This document shows positions 24,842 to 33,061 of a stretch of DNA of 64,000 nt, piece after piece. The notes beneath the pieces are model-generated. The model did no database searches. It had not been told where the DNA came from and saw nothing but the letters and a program-made list of their open reading frames with translations. This DNA comes from Campylobacter showae (GTDB lineage Bacteria > Campylobacterota > Campylobacteria > Campylobacterales > Campylobacteraceae). A program made the position numbers and the translations under genes. The stretch spans positions 372,001 through 436,000 of the forward strand of contig NZ_LR535679.1 in NCBI RefSeq assembly GCF_900699785.1. Direction: 5' to 3'. The stretch's first letter is position 1. Every line of letters starts with the position of its first letter.

Positions 24842-26054
24842 TGTAAAGCACGGCAAAACTGAGCTTTTCTATCTCCGCATGCTCCGCGATAAACGCGTTT
24901 AGCTCGGCAAGCTTTAGCTTCGAGATTTTTTCTAGCTCGTCTTTAAAATTTCCTAGTTTAAAGCCGTTATAAAACTCGCTCTGAGCGATGTTTAAGCGGT
25001 TAAAAAGCGTCTCTTGGCGTAGCGGCTGCGAGCCTAACAAAAATCTTTTAGCCTGCGCTAGCTCGCCGGCTTTCACGCCGTTTTTGACGAATTTTGCAAA
25101 TTCGTCTTTCACGACCGCGACCGCCTCGCTCCTGCTTTCGTTTTTGGTTTGTAGATAGCCCCAAATTTGAGAATGGCTGAGCGCAAATTCGCTCCTAGCA
25201 TACGCCGAATACGCCAACCCTCGCTTTACGCGGATCTCCTCCATCAGTCTACTGCCAAAGCCGCCTTCGCCCAAAATAAACGTCGCGACCTTAGCCTTAT
25301 ATCGCTCCTCGCGGGAAACGTCAAAAGGCGCGCCAAAGTAAATATAGGCTTGCTCGCTAGGCTTGATGATGGCTTTTTCGCCGCATTTTTCATCGGTTTT
25401 AAAAAGCTTTAGCTCGCGCACTTCGCCATGCTTTAGCGAGCTTAAAATCTCGTCTAAATTTAGCTCCCCCGGCGTCACTTCGCCGCCCAGCACTACGAAT
25501 AAATTTGCCAGATCAAGCTTGCTAGCGATGAAATTTTTAACGTCCTCTAGCGTGATGCTCTCCACGCTTTGCTTCGTGCCGATGCTTGGGCGCGCTAGAT
25601 TCGTACCAGGATACAGCAGCCCGTTTAGCGCGACTCTAGCTAGATAGTCGTAGTCGCTCTCGTTGCTAGATATCTCGCCTAGAGTCAGAGTTCGCACTTT
25701 CTCAAAGCTTTTTTGGCTTAAATTGGGCTCCTCCAAAAGCTCTTTTAGTTTGGCAAGCGCAAAAGAAAAGTGCTCCTTTAGACAGTTTAGCTCAAACGTA
25801 AAGGTCTCAAATCCAGCACTCGCGTAAAGGCTAATCGCGCGCGTTTCAAGCTCTTTGGCAAAGCCCGCCGCGCCTTTGTTTAGCGTGCCTTCGTCAAAAA
25901 TTTTAGCGACAAATTTAGCAAGCCCCGCTTTTTCCTCCGCGCAAGCTCCCGCGACCTTGAAAATAAGCTTTAGGCTCACCGCGGGCAGGGTTTTGCTCGC
26001 CTCGTAAACGGTAGGGATTTGTAAATTTGCGGCTTTTAAATTTATGATTTTCAT
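24831..26054 (-). CDS. M16-family peptidase-like protein lacking the zinc motif
   Basis: 407 aa from the ATG at 26054, which overlaps the mqnC stop (TGATG) with AAAGG upstream. Two M16 halves are recognisable: the N-terminal domain ending at about 200 and the C-terminal domain with GGFGSRLMEEIRVKRGLAYSAYA near 265. The position of the HxxEH zinc motif reads GLAKFVAKIFDEGT, with no His or paired Glu, so it should be catalytically inert. M16 proteins often work as pairs of an active and an inactive chain; no active partner is in the window. Cytosolic or periplasmic location is unclear (no signal peptide). Confidence 0.86.
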   Translation of the reverse strand: MKIINLKAANLQIPTVYEASKTLPAVSLKLIFKVAGACAEEKAGLAKFVAKIFDEGTLNKGAAGFAKELETRAISLYASAGFETFTFELNCLKEHFSFALAKLKELLEEPNLSQKSFEKVRTLTLGEISSNESDYDYLARVALNGLLYPGTNLARPSIGTKQSVESITLEDVKNFIASKLDLANLFVVLGGEVTPGELNLDEILSSLKHGEVRELKLFKTDEKCGEKAIIKPSEQAYIYFGAPFDVSREERYKAKVATFILGEGGFGSRLMEEIRVKRGLAYSAYARSEFALSHSQIWGYLQTKNESRSEAVAVVKDEFAKFVKNGVKAGELAQAKRFLLGSQPLRQETLFNRLNIAQSEFYNGFKLGNFKDELEKISKLKLAELNAFIAEHAEIEKLSFAVLYNEI

Positions 26055-27103
26055 CAATAAAACCTTTCTAAAATATCGTAATTGGTATTGCGTTTGGCGG
26101 GTTTTTCGCCGATGTCTTTGATGAGGCGTATCATCTCGTCTTGATTCATACGGTAGCTAGCGCCCGCGGCCTTGACGACGTTTTCCTCCATCATCGTGCT
26201 ACCTAAATCGTTTGCGCCAAACAGTAACGCCAGCTGCCCGATGTAGCTGCCCTGCGTGACCCAGCTGCTTTGGATGTTAGGTACGTTGTCTAAAAACAGC
26301 CTAGAGACCGCAAGCAGGCGCAAATAGCGATTCGAGCTTTGCTTTTTGATCTCTGGACGTTCGGCGGCTAGGCGCGTGTTTAGCCCCTGAAAGCTCCATA
26401 AGATAAACGCTCTAAAGCCGCCAGTCTCATCCTGCAAGCTCCTGATATGCTCCCAGTGCTCCACGATCTCGCGCGTTGTTTCGACGGTACCAAACATCAT
26501 CGTAGCCGTCGTCTTTAGCCCCTCCTCATGCGCCTCGCGGTGGATCCGCAGCCAGGTCTGCACGTCGCATTTTTTAGGCGCGATCACGTCTCGGACGCGG
26601 TCGCTAAGTATCTCTGCTCCGGCTCCGGGCATCGAGTAGAGCCCCTTTTCTCGCAGACGGCGTAGCGCCTCCCTGGTGCTTATGCGCGAGATCCTCGCGA
26701 TATAGTCGATCTCGACCGCCGAAAATCCGTGAATCGTGATGCTTGGGTAGTTTTTCGCGATAAACTCCACGAGATCCTCGTACCACTCGATTTTTAGCTT
26801 CGGGTGTACGCCGCCTTGAAATAAAATTTGCGTCCCGCCGATAGCGATGAGCTCCTCGATCTTTTGCCCAATCTCCTCAAAGCTAAGAACGTAGGCGTCC
26901 TCGTCCTTATGATCGCGGTAAAACGCGCAAAATTTACAGTCCACCCAGCACGCGTTCGTGTAGTTGATGTTTCTATCCACGATAAATGTCGTGACGCCGT
27001 CAGAGTGCAGCTCGCGTTTGCGCGCTAGAGCCATCGCTCCAAGCTCGTTTAGCTCGGCGTTTTCTATCAAATTTACCGCCTCGTCCACGCTTAGTCTATT
27101 CAA
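26054..27103 (-). CDS. mqnC: Dehypoxanthine futalosine cyclase
   Basis: 349-aa radical-SAM enzyme of the futalosine pathway for menaquinone, which Campylobacter uses in place of the Men pathway. It has the cluster motif with Cys52, Cys56 and Cys59 (NACWVDCKFCAF), then GGTQILFQGGVHP, PGAGAEILSDRVRDVI, MMFGTVET and the C-terminal GANDLGSTMMEENVV, all typical of MqnC rather than its relative MqnE. It is the first gene of an mqnC, M16, recG run with overlapping ends. Confidence 0.94.
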   Translation of the reverse strand: MNRLSVDEAVNLIENAELNELGAMALARKRELHSDGVTTFIVDRNINYTNACWVDCKFCAFYRDHKDEDAYVLSFEEIGQKIEELIAIGGTQILFQGGVHPKLKIEWYEDLVEFIAKNYPSITIHGFSAVEIDYIARISRISTREALRRLREKGLYSMPGAGAEILSDRVRDVIAPKKCDVQTWLRIHREAHEEGLKTTATMMFGTVETTREIVEHWEHIRSLQDETGGFRAFILWSFQGLNTRLAAERPEIKKQSSNRYLRLLAVSRLFLDNVPNIQSSWVTQGSYIGQLALLFGANDLGSTMMEENVVKAAGASYRMNQDEMIRLIKDIGEKPAKRNTNYDILERFY

Positions 27104-27221
27104 ATTTTTCCTTTAAATTTTTTACGCGAGTTTAGCAAAAAACGCTTTTATCTTTGATAAATTCACGTTTTTTTAACGTCTTGCGGATATCGTTTCGCGC
27201 CTCAACGCAAAGGAAAAAGAA

Positions 27222-27365
27222 ATGATTTTAAAATCCGTAAGAAACGCGGCCAAGCTAAGAAATTTAGCCCTTTTGGCGCTAGACGGGGCATCAAATTTGC
27301 CGCGGCATTTAAATTTAACCCATTTTTGCCGTCCGCTCAAATTTAACCAGATTTATAAAGCTTAA
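27222..27365 (+). CDS. Possible small protein, 47 aa
   Basis: ATG preceded by AAAGGAAAAAGAA, a good ribosome site, opening MILKSVRNAAKLRNLALLALD. It is basic and amphipathic at the start, and the rest is built from AAATTT-word codons. It stops just before the promoter-like dyad of the next gene. It may be chance; comparison across related genomes would decide. Confidence 0.22.
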   Translation: MILKSVRNAAKLRNLALLALDGASNLPRHLNLTHFCRPLKFNQIYKA

Positions 27366-27367
27366 AT

Positions 27368-27395
27368 TTGATAAAATCGCGAGACATTTTATCAA
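27368..27395 (+). promoter_or_regulatory. Perfect 10-bp dyad before the CPHH lipoprotein gene
   Basis: TTGATAAAAT (27368-27377) and ATTTTATCAA (27386-27395) around an 8-nt spacer, directly before AGGAG. The left arm contains a likely -10 (GATAAAAT). It could be an operator or, if transcribed, a hairpin abutting the ribosome site. Confidence 0.6.
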
Positions 27396-27405
27396 AGGAG
27401 AAAAG

Positions 27406-27777
27406 ATGAAAAATTTAGTTTTAGCTGCGATTTTGGCGCTGTTTTTTGCAGGCTGCGCAGCAAACAAACCAGCTCCCGCCGAACAAAACGCGCAGGAGTA
27501 TCGCCACGCTACGCAGATAAAAGACGCTAGCTGCCCGCATCACGGCATGGCAAACGCTAGCTGCGCACAGTCTCACACAGCGATGAAAGAGTGTCCTCAT
27601 CACGGAAATCACGGAGCGGGCAAAAGTCACGGCTGTAGCGGCGAGAGCGCCAAATCAAAGCCATGCCCAAAATGCGACGCAAAAGCGCAAGGCTGCGCGC
27701 AGCATAAAGAGTGCCCTCATCATGACAAAAGCCGCGCAAGCGACGAAGCGCACGCCTGTCCTCATCACAAACACTAA
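27406..27777 (+). CDS. Cys/His-rich lipoprotein with CPHH repeats
   Basis: 123 aa. Lipoprotein signal peptide with lipobox FAGC, lipid-attached Cys17. The mature part has four CPHH units (CPHHGM, CPHHGN, CPHHDK, CPHHKH) plus CPKCD, SHGCSG and GCAQH, on a polar linker. Such density of Cys and His in an envelope protein implies metal or haem binding, though no CxxCH is present, so it is not a c-type cytochrome. I know no named family. It is monocistronic with its own dyad and a hairpin terminator. Function is inferred from composition only. Confidence 0.8.
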   Translation: MKNLVLAAILALFFAGCAANKPAPAEQNAQEYRHATQIKDASCPHHGMANASCAQSHTAMKECPHHGNHGAGKSHGCSGESAKSKPCPKCDAKAQGCAQHKECPHHDKSRASDEAHACPHHKH

Positions 27778-27782
27778 AATTT

Positions 27783-27816
27783 AATGCGGTCAAGGTCAAA
27801 TTTGATCGCATTTCCT
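27783..27816 (+). terminator. Hairpin terminator after the CPHH lipoprotein
   Basis: AATGCGGTCAA (27783-27793) pairs with TTTGATCGCATT (27801-27812) with one mismatch, followed by TTTCCTC. The loop side contains an AAATTTGA word. Confidence 0.6.
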
Positions 27817-27874
27817 CATCAAAGTTACGCCTGCCGGCAACATCAAAATCAAGTTAAATTTCACAACAAAGTAG

Positions 27875-28387
27875 TTAAATTTCGGTTTTAGTCTCGTCGT
27901 CTAAAATTTTAAGCAAGCTAGGCATCCTAAACTCGCCGCTCATCCCCTTTACTAGCCGCGCCGCTTCGTCTACATCCATGCCGATCGCGCTAATAAAAAG
28001 CGGCCTTTTGCTACCGCCTCTGCAAATTTCTCTTACAAATTTACAGCTACCTTTAAAAGGCGATTTAGCTACGCCCACGACCTGCACTCTGCGCTCCAAG
28101 CACTCGTATAAATGCCCGCCCAGACCGTATCCGCCCTCGTCGTCAAGATAAACAAAACCGTCGATCACGATGAGCGAGATATCCCGTACATCCAAATCCT
28201 GCAAAAGCGAGACGATGCACGGCAGCTCCCTTTTATAAAAGCTTCCGCTCTCATAGGGCGCTACGTTGCCAACTACCTTTGAGATGATTTTGAGCGGCTT
28301 TTCGTCGCTAAAGTTTTCAAACAAAACCCCTACGACTTTAGCCTTATTTCCAGTATAGTACGCATCTGCGGCAAGTTTCATCGACAT
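27875..28387 (-). CDS. Endonuclease V-family protein
   Basis: 170 aa. The pattern AADAYY at 6-11 (Asp8), PYESGSFYKRELP at 44-56, VIDGFVYLDDEGGYGLGGHLY at 74-94 (Asp76) and GVAKSPFKG at 105-113 matches the endonuclease V fold and its acidic active site, which cuts DNA or RNA next to inosine. It is shorter than E. coli Nfi (about 220 aa). Single gene between two convergent or opposed units. Family call is good; substrate unproven. Confidence 0.78.
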   Translation of the reverse strand: MSMKLAADAYYTGNKAKVVGVLFENFSDEKPLKIISKVVGNVAPYESGSFYKRELPCIVSLLQDLDVRDISLIVIDGFVYLDDEGGYGLGGHLYECLERRVQVVGVAKSPFKGSCKFVREICRGGSKRPLFISAIGMDVDEAARLVKGMSGEFRMPSLLKILDDETKTEI

Positions 28388-28390
28388 CTT

Positions 28391-28457
28391 TTAAATTTGA
28401 GCGGTAAAAGGCGGCTTAGATTTAAAACACTCGGCCGCCTCAAAAGCTCAAATTTAA
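28391..28457 (-). terminator. Nested inverted repeats after the NfeD gene
   Basis: Outer perfect 12-bp arms TTAAATTTGAGC (28391-28402) and GCTCAAATTTAA (28446-28457, overlapping the NfeD stop) enclose an inner perfect 7-bp stem AGGCGGC/GCCGCCT (28409-28415, 28434-28440) followed in minus sense by TTTTACC. The inner stem can act as a terminator. Confidence 0.65.
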
Positions 28458-28852
28458 TCCCACTGTAAAACGACCTTATTGCCTTTAGTGCCAAGCACGC
28501 GCACCTTTGCACCCTCGGCTAAATTTCCGTCGTAGCGCCACAAAGTACCTTTAAAATAAACCATACCCTCTCTGATCTCGCCCTCGCCGCTCTCGTTTAA
28601 AAAATCATCCTTAACTTCGCTTTCGTGCTGGTTAAATTTGGCCTTTAGCGGCTTTCTGAGCGCAAAAAGCAGGACTAGCGAGACGATAGCGATGAGTAAA
28701 ATTTGATACTCCCAAGCGATATCGACGAAAAACCCCAAAACTCCGACCGCCAAAAATCCAAGTCCGAAAAATAGCACGAAAAAGCTGCCCAGCATAAACT
28801 CGAGCATGATTAGCCCCACGCCCGCAGCCAGCATCAAGTACGCGGGTATCAT
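28454..28852 (-). CDS. NfeD-family membrane protein
   Basis: 132 aa with three to four N-terminal membrane helices (residues 3-70) and a C-terminal OB-like domain (EGMVYFKGTLWRYDGNLAEGAKVRVLGTKGN). Short NfeD proteins partner SPFH proteins in membrane microdomains. It overlaps the upstream SPFH gene by four bases, which supports such a pair. Confidence 0.9.
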   Translation of the reverse strand: MIPAYLMLAAGVGLIMLEFMLGSFFVLFFGLGFLAVGVLGFFVDIAWEYQILLIAIVSLVLLFALRKPLKAKFNQHESEVKDDFLNESGEGEIREGMVYFKGTLWRYDGNLAEGAKVRVLGTKGNKVVLQWD

Positions 28853-29769
28853 TTCGCCGCCCTAGCGCCCAAAAAGTCCTTTAAGACGCTTAGAGAGCCT
28901 ATGAGCTCGGTCGCTTCGTAAGGGACTAAAATTTTATCTTTCGAGCCGTTTTTGGCTAGCTCGTTAAAGGCTCCGACGCGGTCGCGCGCGAGCAGGAACT
29001 CGGCTGCTTTGGCGTTTTGCGCCATGCTTTCGTTTATCATATCCATCGCCTCTTTTTGAGCCGTGGCTAGCGCGATTTGCTCGTATTTTTTCGCATCAGC
29101 CATACGCTCGATGGCTTCGGCTTGCAGGACTTTTTCTTGCTTTAGCGCCTCGGCGTTGCGGATGAGCGCCTCTTTTTCAGCCTGCGCTTTTAGCTCGATC
29201 GCGCGTTTTTCGCGCTCGGCTTTCATTTGTAGATTCATCGCCTCTTCGATGCCGTGCGGGACGGAGATCTCGGAAATCTCGACGCGCATGATCTTTACGC
29301 CCCAGTTATCGGCGGCGTCTCCGAGCGCTCTTTGTAGCGCGGAGTTTAGGCGGTCGCGCGAGCTAAGCGTATCATCAAGATTCATCGCGCCGATCTCGCC
29401 GCGCAGCGTCGTCATGGCTAAATTTGCGATCGCGCGCTTATAGCTATCGACGTTATACAGAGCCATTTTGCCGTCTACGACCTTTAAAAACACGATGCCG
29501 TCGACGCTGATATTTACGTTATCTTTAGTGATGACTTGCTGCTTCGTGATATCTACTAGCTGTTCTCTTACAGTGATCACGGCGCGGATCTGGTCGACAA
29601 AGGGGATGATAATGTGAAATCCGCCGTCAAGCACCTTGTGAAATTTACCCAAACGCTCGACGATGTAAATATCAGACTGCGAGATAATCTTGATACCGGC
29701 TTTTAAAAACAAGACCGCAAAGGCCAGCACGACCACGGCAAATACGATAAACGGGATACTCTCTTCCAT
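28849..29769 (-). CDS. SPFH/stomatin-like membrane protein (QmcA type)
   Basis: 306 aa. One N-terminal membrane anchor (FIVFAVVVLAFAVLFLKAGI), an SPFH/band-7 domain from about 30 to 200 (QSDIYIVERLGKFHKVLDGGFHIIIPFVDQI near 35; RAIANLAMTTLRGEIGAMNLDDTLSSRD), and a Glu/Ala/Lys-rich coiled coil to about 265. Probably oligomerises as a membrane scaffold affecting protease or membrane quality control. Operon with NfeD; ACTCC-rich ribosome site complement precedes the ATG. Confidence 0.92.
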   Translation of the reverse strand: MEESIPFIVFAVVVLAFAVLFLKAGIKIISQSDIYIVERLGKFHKVLDGGFHIIIPFVDQIRAVITVREQLVDITKQQVITKDNVNISVDGIVFLKVVDGKMALYNVDSYKRAIANLAMTTLRGEIGAMNLDDTLSSRDRLNSALQRALGDAADNWGVKIMRVEISEISVPHGIEEAMNLQMKAEREKRAIELKAQAEKEALIRNAEALKQEKVLQAEAIERMADAKKYEQIALATAQKEAMDMINESMAQNAKAAEFLLARDRVGAFNELAKNGSKDKILVPYEATELIGSLSVLKDFLGARAAK

Positions 29770-29814
29770 GACTACTCCTTAAAATATTTTTTATGATTTT
29801 AGCCGCTTTTTGCT

Positions 29815-29852
29815 AAAATTTCGCCATTTTGGCGGAAAATTTTTAGTATAAT
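29815..29852 (+). promoter_or_regulatory. Inverted repeat and -10 in the SPFH / NlpE-like divergent region
   Basis: AAAATTT-CGCC (29815-29825) and GGCGGAAAATTT (29831-29842) form a dyad with a 2-nt bulge, immediately upstream of TATAAT at 29847-29852. The -10 serves the NlpE-like gene 25 bases downstream; the dyad overlaps where its -35 would be and could be an operator. Confidence 0.55.
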
Positions 29853-29876
29853 TAGCCAAAATTTTAAGGATAAATC

Positions 29877-30323
29877 ATGAAAAATATTTTATTTTTAGCC
29901 GCGGCTGCGATGATATTTGCGGGCTGTGCGACCGGCGGAAGCGCCGTAAATAACAAAAAATGCGGCGGCACGGAGGTTTTTGAAACGTGCGGCACCGAGG
30001 TAGATAAGGAAAATTTGATCGGCGTTTACGAGGCTAAGGTGTTTTGCGACGGTTGCGGCGAAAACTCAAAAAGTACGCTAACGCTCAACGCGGACGGTAC
30101 GTTTAAAATCGACACCGTTTATCAAAAAAAGATCGCGCAAAGAGAGCTACAAAATGGCAAATACGAGATAGAGGGCAACACCCTAAGAGTGACAAATCAA
30201 TACCGCGAAAAGCTAAATTTCGAGATTAACGGCGATACATTGCGCCAGATCAGCAACCAAAACAGCTTTATCAAAGAAAATTTCGCCCAGGAGCGCATCT
30301 ATAAAAAGCTAGAAGCCAACTAA
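29877..30323 (+). CDS. NlpE-like lipoprotein
   Basis: 148 aa. Lipobox FAGC with Cys17. After a Cys-rich segment (KKCGGTEVFETCG) comes GVYEAKVFCDGCGENSKSTLTLNADGTF (48-75), the pattern of the NlpE N-terminal domain including its CxxC. NlpE-type outer-membrane lipoproteins signal envelope or copper stress. The second domain of full NlpE is missing. Monocistronic-like, but the MFS gene follows after 38 bases on the same strand. Confidence 0.78.
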   Translation: MKNILFLAAAAMIFAGCATGGSAVNNKKCGGTEVFETCGTEVDKENLIGVYEAKVFCDGCGENSKSTLTLNADGTFKIDTVYQKKIAQRELQNGKYEIEGNTLRVTNQYREKLNFEINGDTLRQISNQNSFIKENFAQERIYKKLEAN

Positions 30324-30361
30324 ACGGCAAATTTAGCGCTCAAATTTGACCCGAAGCCAAA

Positions 30362-31564
30362 ATGAATAAATTTATCGACCTACTAAAAACGCAACCCGTT
30401 TTCGCGCGCCTCTCGCTCATACAGCTGATTTGCTATTTTGGCGTTTGGTTCTCGCACACGGGCATTTTTACGCTACTTATCGAGCTTGACGCGCCCGTTT
30501 GGGCTATCACGGCGGCGGCTGCGTTAGCTTTCGTGCCGGGCGTGCTGCTATCGCCTTTTAGCGGTATCGTGGTGGATAAATTTAGCCCAAAACCTATGCT
30601 AATAGCGCTCACGGTCGTAGAGATGGTGACGGTTTTTATGCTCGTTTTTATCGACAAACTCTCCTTGATGTGGCTGCTATTTATGATAATATTTATCAGA
30701 GTCGGGGCCGGCGGAACGTATTTTCAGGTCGAGATGAGCCTTTTCCCCAAAATTTTAAACAAAGACGACCTAAAAACCGCAAACGAAATCCACTCGCTCA
30801 TCTGGGCCTTTTCATACACCGCAGGCATGGGGCTGGCAGGCATTTATATTCATTTTTTCGGGATAAAAAGCGCCTTTTTGCTAGACTGCGCTCTTTACGG
30901 CGTAGCACTCATCGTCCTGCTTGAAACAGATATCACCGTGCGAGCTAAAAAAGGCGGCGAAAAAGTCCGCGAGATGCTAAAAAACGGCCTAAAATACGTA
31001 AAACAAAACCCCCTCATCGCGCATCTCATCATGCTGCACGCGGTTGTAGGCGTGACCAGCTACGACGCGCTCGTGGCGCTGCTAGCCGACTATCCGTACG
31101 CGGGCCTGCTCTCGGCATCTCTCATCATCGGCTACATCAACGCCTGCCGCGCCGTCGCCCTCATCGTCGGTCCGCTAGTGCTTAGCAAATTTGTCTCAAA
31201 CGCAAATCTCGTCTATATCTACGTCGGGCATGGGCTTGGCGTCATAGCGTGGAGCGCGCTGCAGTTTAACTTTTATATCGGATTTATCGGGATTTTTTGC
31301 GCGGGATTTTTCACCTCGACGCTTTGGAGCTACACCTACACGCTCATCCAGCAAAAGTGCGATCCGGCGTTTTACGGCCGTATCATAGCCTATAACGACA
31401 TGGTTTACCTGGGCGTCGCGGCGGTGATTTCTAGCGGCATAGGACTTCTTTTTGAGCTAGGGCTTAGCCTCTCGCTAATCACGGCGCTGATAGGCTGTAT
31501 GTTTTTTGCCGGAGCGATTTACTGGCTATTCGTGCGTAAAATTTACAAAGACGAGCTAGCGTAA
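30362..31564 (+). CDS. MFS transporter
   Basis: 400 aa with 12 predicted membrane helices. The loop after helix 2 reads GIVVDKFSPKP, a form of the MFS signature. The fold is that of the drug:H+ antiporter/MFS_3 (enterobactin exporter EntS-like) group. Substrate unknown. It follows the NlpE-like gene with no evident promoter between. Confidence 0.83.
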   Translation: MNKFIDLLKTQPVFARLSLIQLICYFGVWFSHTGIFTLLIELDAPVWAITAAAALAFVPGVLLSPFSGIVVDKFSPKPMLIALTVVEMVTVFMLVFIDKLSLMWLLFMIIFIRVGAGGTYFQVEMSLFPKILNKDDLKTANEIHSLIWAFSYTAGMGLAGIYIHFFGIKSAFLLDCALYGVALIVLLETDITVRAKKGGEKVREMLKNGLKYVKQNPLIAHLIMLHAVVGVTSYDALVALLADYPYAGLLSASLIIGYINACRAVALIVGPLVLSKFVSNANLVYIYVGHGLGVIAWSALQFNFYIGFIGIFCAGFFTSTLWSYTYTLIQQKCDPAFYGRIIAYNDMVYLGVAAVISSGIGLLFELGLSLSLITALIGCMFFAGAIYWLFVRKIYKDELA

Positions 31565-31698
31565 ATTTGCTCTGCGGCGCGGGCCTAGCAAGGCAAAATT
31601 AAACGCACAAATTTACCGTCCGCGTCAAAAAACGTAGCCGTCCGCTCGCGTCAAATTTAAGCAAACTTGAGCCGAATTTGACCTCAAATTTATCTCGC

Positions 31699-32505
31699 TC
31701 AGGCCTTAGCATAATAAGTCGTTCCGTTTGAAATATGCTTTTTATAAAGCGTCGTAAACGGCACCAGATCGGCATGTCCGACGTAGAGCCTGCCGTGATC
31801 GCTCAAAATTTTATGAAAGCGCTCGACCGTTTTTAGCTTAAATTCCTCGTTAAAATAAATCATCATATTTCGCGAGAAAATGATGTCGAATTTGCCGAGC
31901 TTAAAGATCGCGTCGTCAAAGATATTTGCCACGCTAAACTCGCATCTAGGCAGCATCTCGCGCTTGATTTCGTACTTGCCGTCGCGTTTTGTGAAGTAGA
32001 TATTTTTTTGATTGTCGTTTAAGCGGTGCAATGAACGCTCGTTATAAACGCCTTTTTTACAGCTATCGATAGCCTCCGAGTTTATGTCGATACCAACGAT
32101 ACTAACGCGGTTTACGTCGAGCAAATTTGAGTGCGCGAGCATACCTAGCGAGTACGCCTCATCGCCCGTCGAGCACGGCGCGCACAGTATCCGCACGCTA
32201 TCAAGCTCCTCTCTGGCGTAGTAGATCGCGGCTTGTAGCTGCGGCAACTCTCTGTAAAAATAAGTCTCGTTCGTGGTGATCAAATTTACGATCTCTTGCC
32301 TCATAAAGCGGTCTACGACGACTTTTGAGCTTAGAGCTTCAAAGCTCGGGATTCGGTTTGCTTGGCAGAAATTTATTAGGCGCTGCTTTATCATGTCCTT
32401 TTTGGACTCCAGATCCACGCCGCACATATTTTTGATAACTTCGACGAATTTATTCAGCCCCGCCGCATCGCTAGGAGCGGGCGTCAAATTTGCATTTTCA
32501 ACCAT
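31699..32505 (-). CDS. cheR: Chemotaxis receptor methyltransferase CheR
   Basis: 268 aa. N-terminal helical domain, then the SAM-dependent domain with ETYFYRELPQL (near 80), RILCAPCSTGDEAYSLGML (SAM motif, near 104-122), VGIDINSEAID and FDIIFSRNMMIYFN (near 205). Methylates chemoreceptor glutamates for adaptation. Overlaps cheB by eight bases; the pair corresponds to C. jejuni Cj0923c-Cj0924c as I remember it. Confidence 0.95.
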   Translation of the reverse strand: MVENANLTPAPSDAAGLNKFVEVIKNMCGVDLESKKDMIKQRLINFCQANRIPSFEALSSKVVVDRFMRQEIVNLITTNETYFYRELPQLQAAIYYAREELDSVRILCAPCSTGDEAYSLGMLAHSNLLDVNRVSIVGIDINSEAIDSCKKGVYNERSLHRLNDNQKNIYFTKRDGKYEIKREMLPRCEFSVANIFDDAIFKLGKFDIIFSRNMMIYFNEEFKLKTVERFHKILSDHGRLYVGHADLVPFTTLYKKHISNGTTYYAKA

Positions 32506-33061
32506 GTAAAAACCTTTCCAGTTCCGCTCTTATACCGCCGATGGGTAGCGACTTTAAATTTGCGTTGATTTCTTTCGCGCGTTTTGGCATGCCGTAGACG
32601 ATCGCGCTCTCCTCGTTTTCGGCGACGCATTTAGCGCCGGCTTTGTATAGCTCGTTTAGCCCGCGCGCACCGTCGTCGCCGATGCCAGTTAGCAGGATCG
32701 CCATGACGTCGGCAAACTTACAAGCCTGCACGCCGGAGTGAAAAAGCACGTCTACGTTGGGGTTATACGTGGTCTCCTTTGCCGGCGAGCACATGCCGGC
32801 CATGAGGGGGCTAGCAGAGATTATCTCCGAGTTTTTTTCGCAGATATATATCGCGCTTTTTAGCTGCACGGGCGTGCCCAGCATAACCACCTCCGCCGCA
32901 CACTCCTTGTCAAACTGCGAGATAAAACTCGGGATAAAAGCTAGGCTCATATGCTGCGCGATAACGACGCTAGCTCCGTTTAGATCAAGCCCCTTAAAAA
33001 GCCTTTTTAAATGTCCCGGACCGCCCGTCGAGGCGCCGACTAAGACCAGTTTTTGTTTCAA
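32498..33061 (-). CDS. cheB: Chemotaxis methylesterase CheB lacking a receiver domain
   Basis: 187 aa, only the C-terminal esterase domain. Catalytic triad visible: Ser11 in GASTGG, His37 in AQHMS, Asp130 in LTGIGDDGARG. The response-regulator domain that normally controls CheB by phosphorylation is absent, as in C. jejuni, so activity must be set another way. The start at 33061 is followed upstream by GATAAAAT (minus strand, near 33105) as a likely -10. Confidence 0.94.
   Translation of the reverse strand: MKQKLVLVGASTGGPGHLKRLFKGLDLNGASVVIAQHMSLAFIPSFISQFDKECAAEVVMLGTPVQLKSAIYICEKNSEIISASPLMAGMCSPAKETTYNPNVDVLFHSGVQACKFADVMAILLTGIGDDGARGLNELYKAGAKCVAENEESAIVYGMPKRAKEINANLKSLPIGGIRAELERFLHG

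Larger units (their letters stand above)
27104..27405. other. Divergent intergenic region with a dyad
   Basis: About 300 bases between mqnC and the CPHH lipoprotein gene. It carries one possible 47-codon frame (27222-27365), several AAATTT words, and a perfect 10-bp dyad (27368-27395). Confidence 0.6.

Noticed and set aside
29063-29443. 126-codon plus-strand frame inside the SPFH gene
   Set aside because: Complement of an Ala/Glu/Lys coiled coil; composition is a by-product of that gene.
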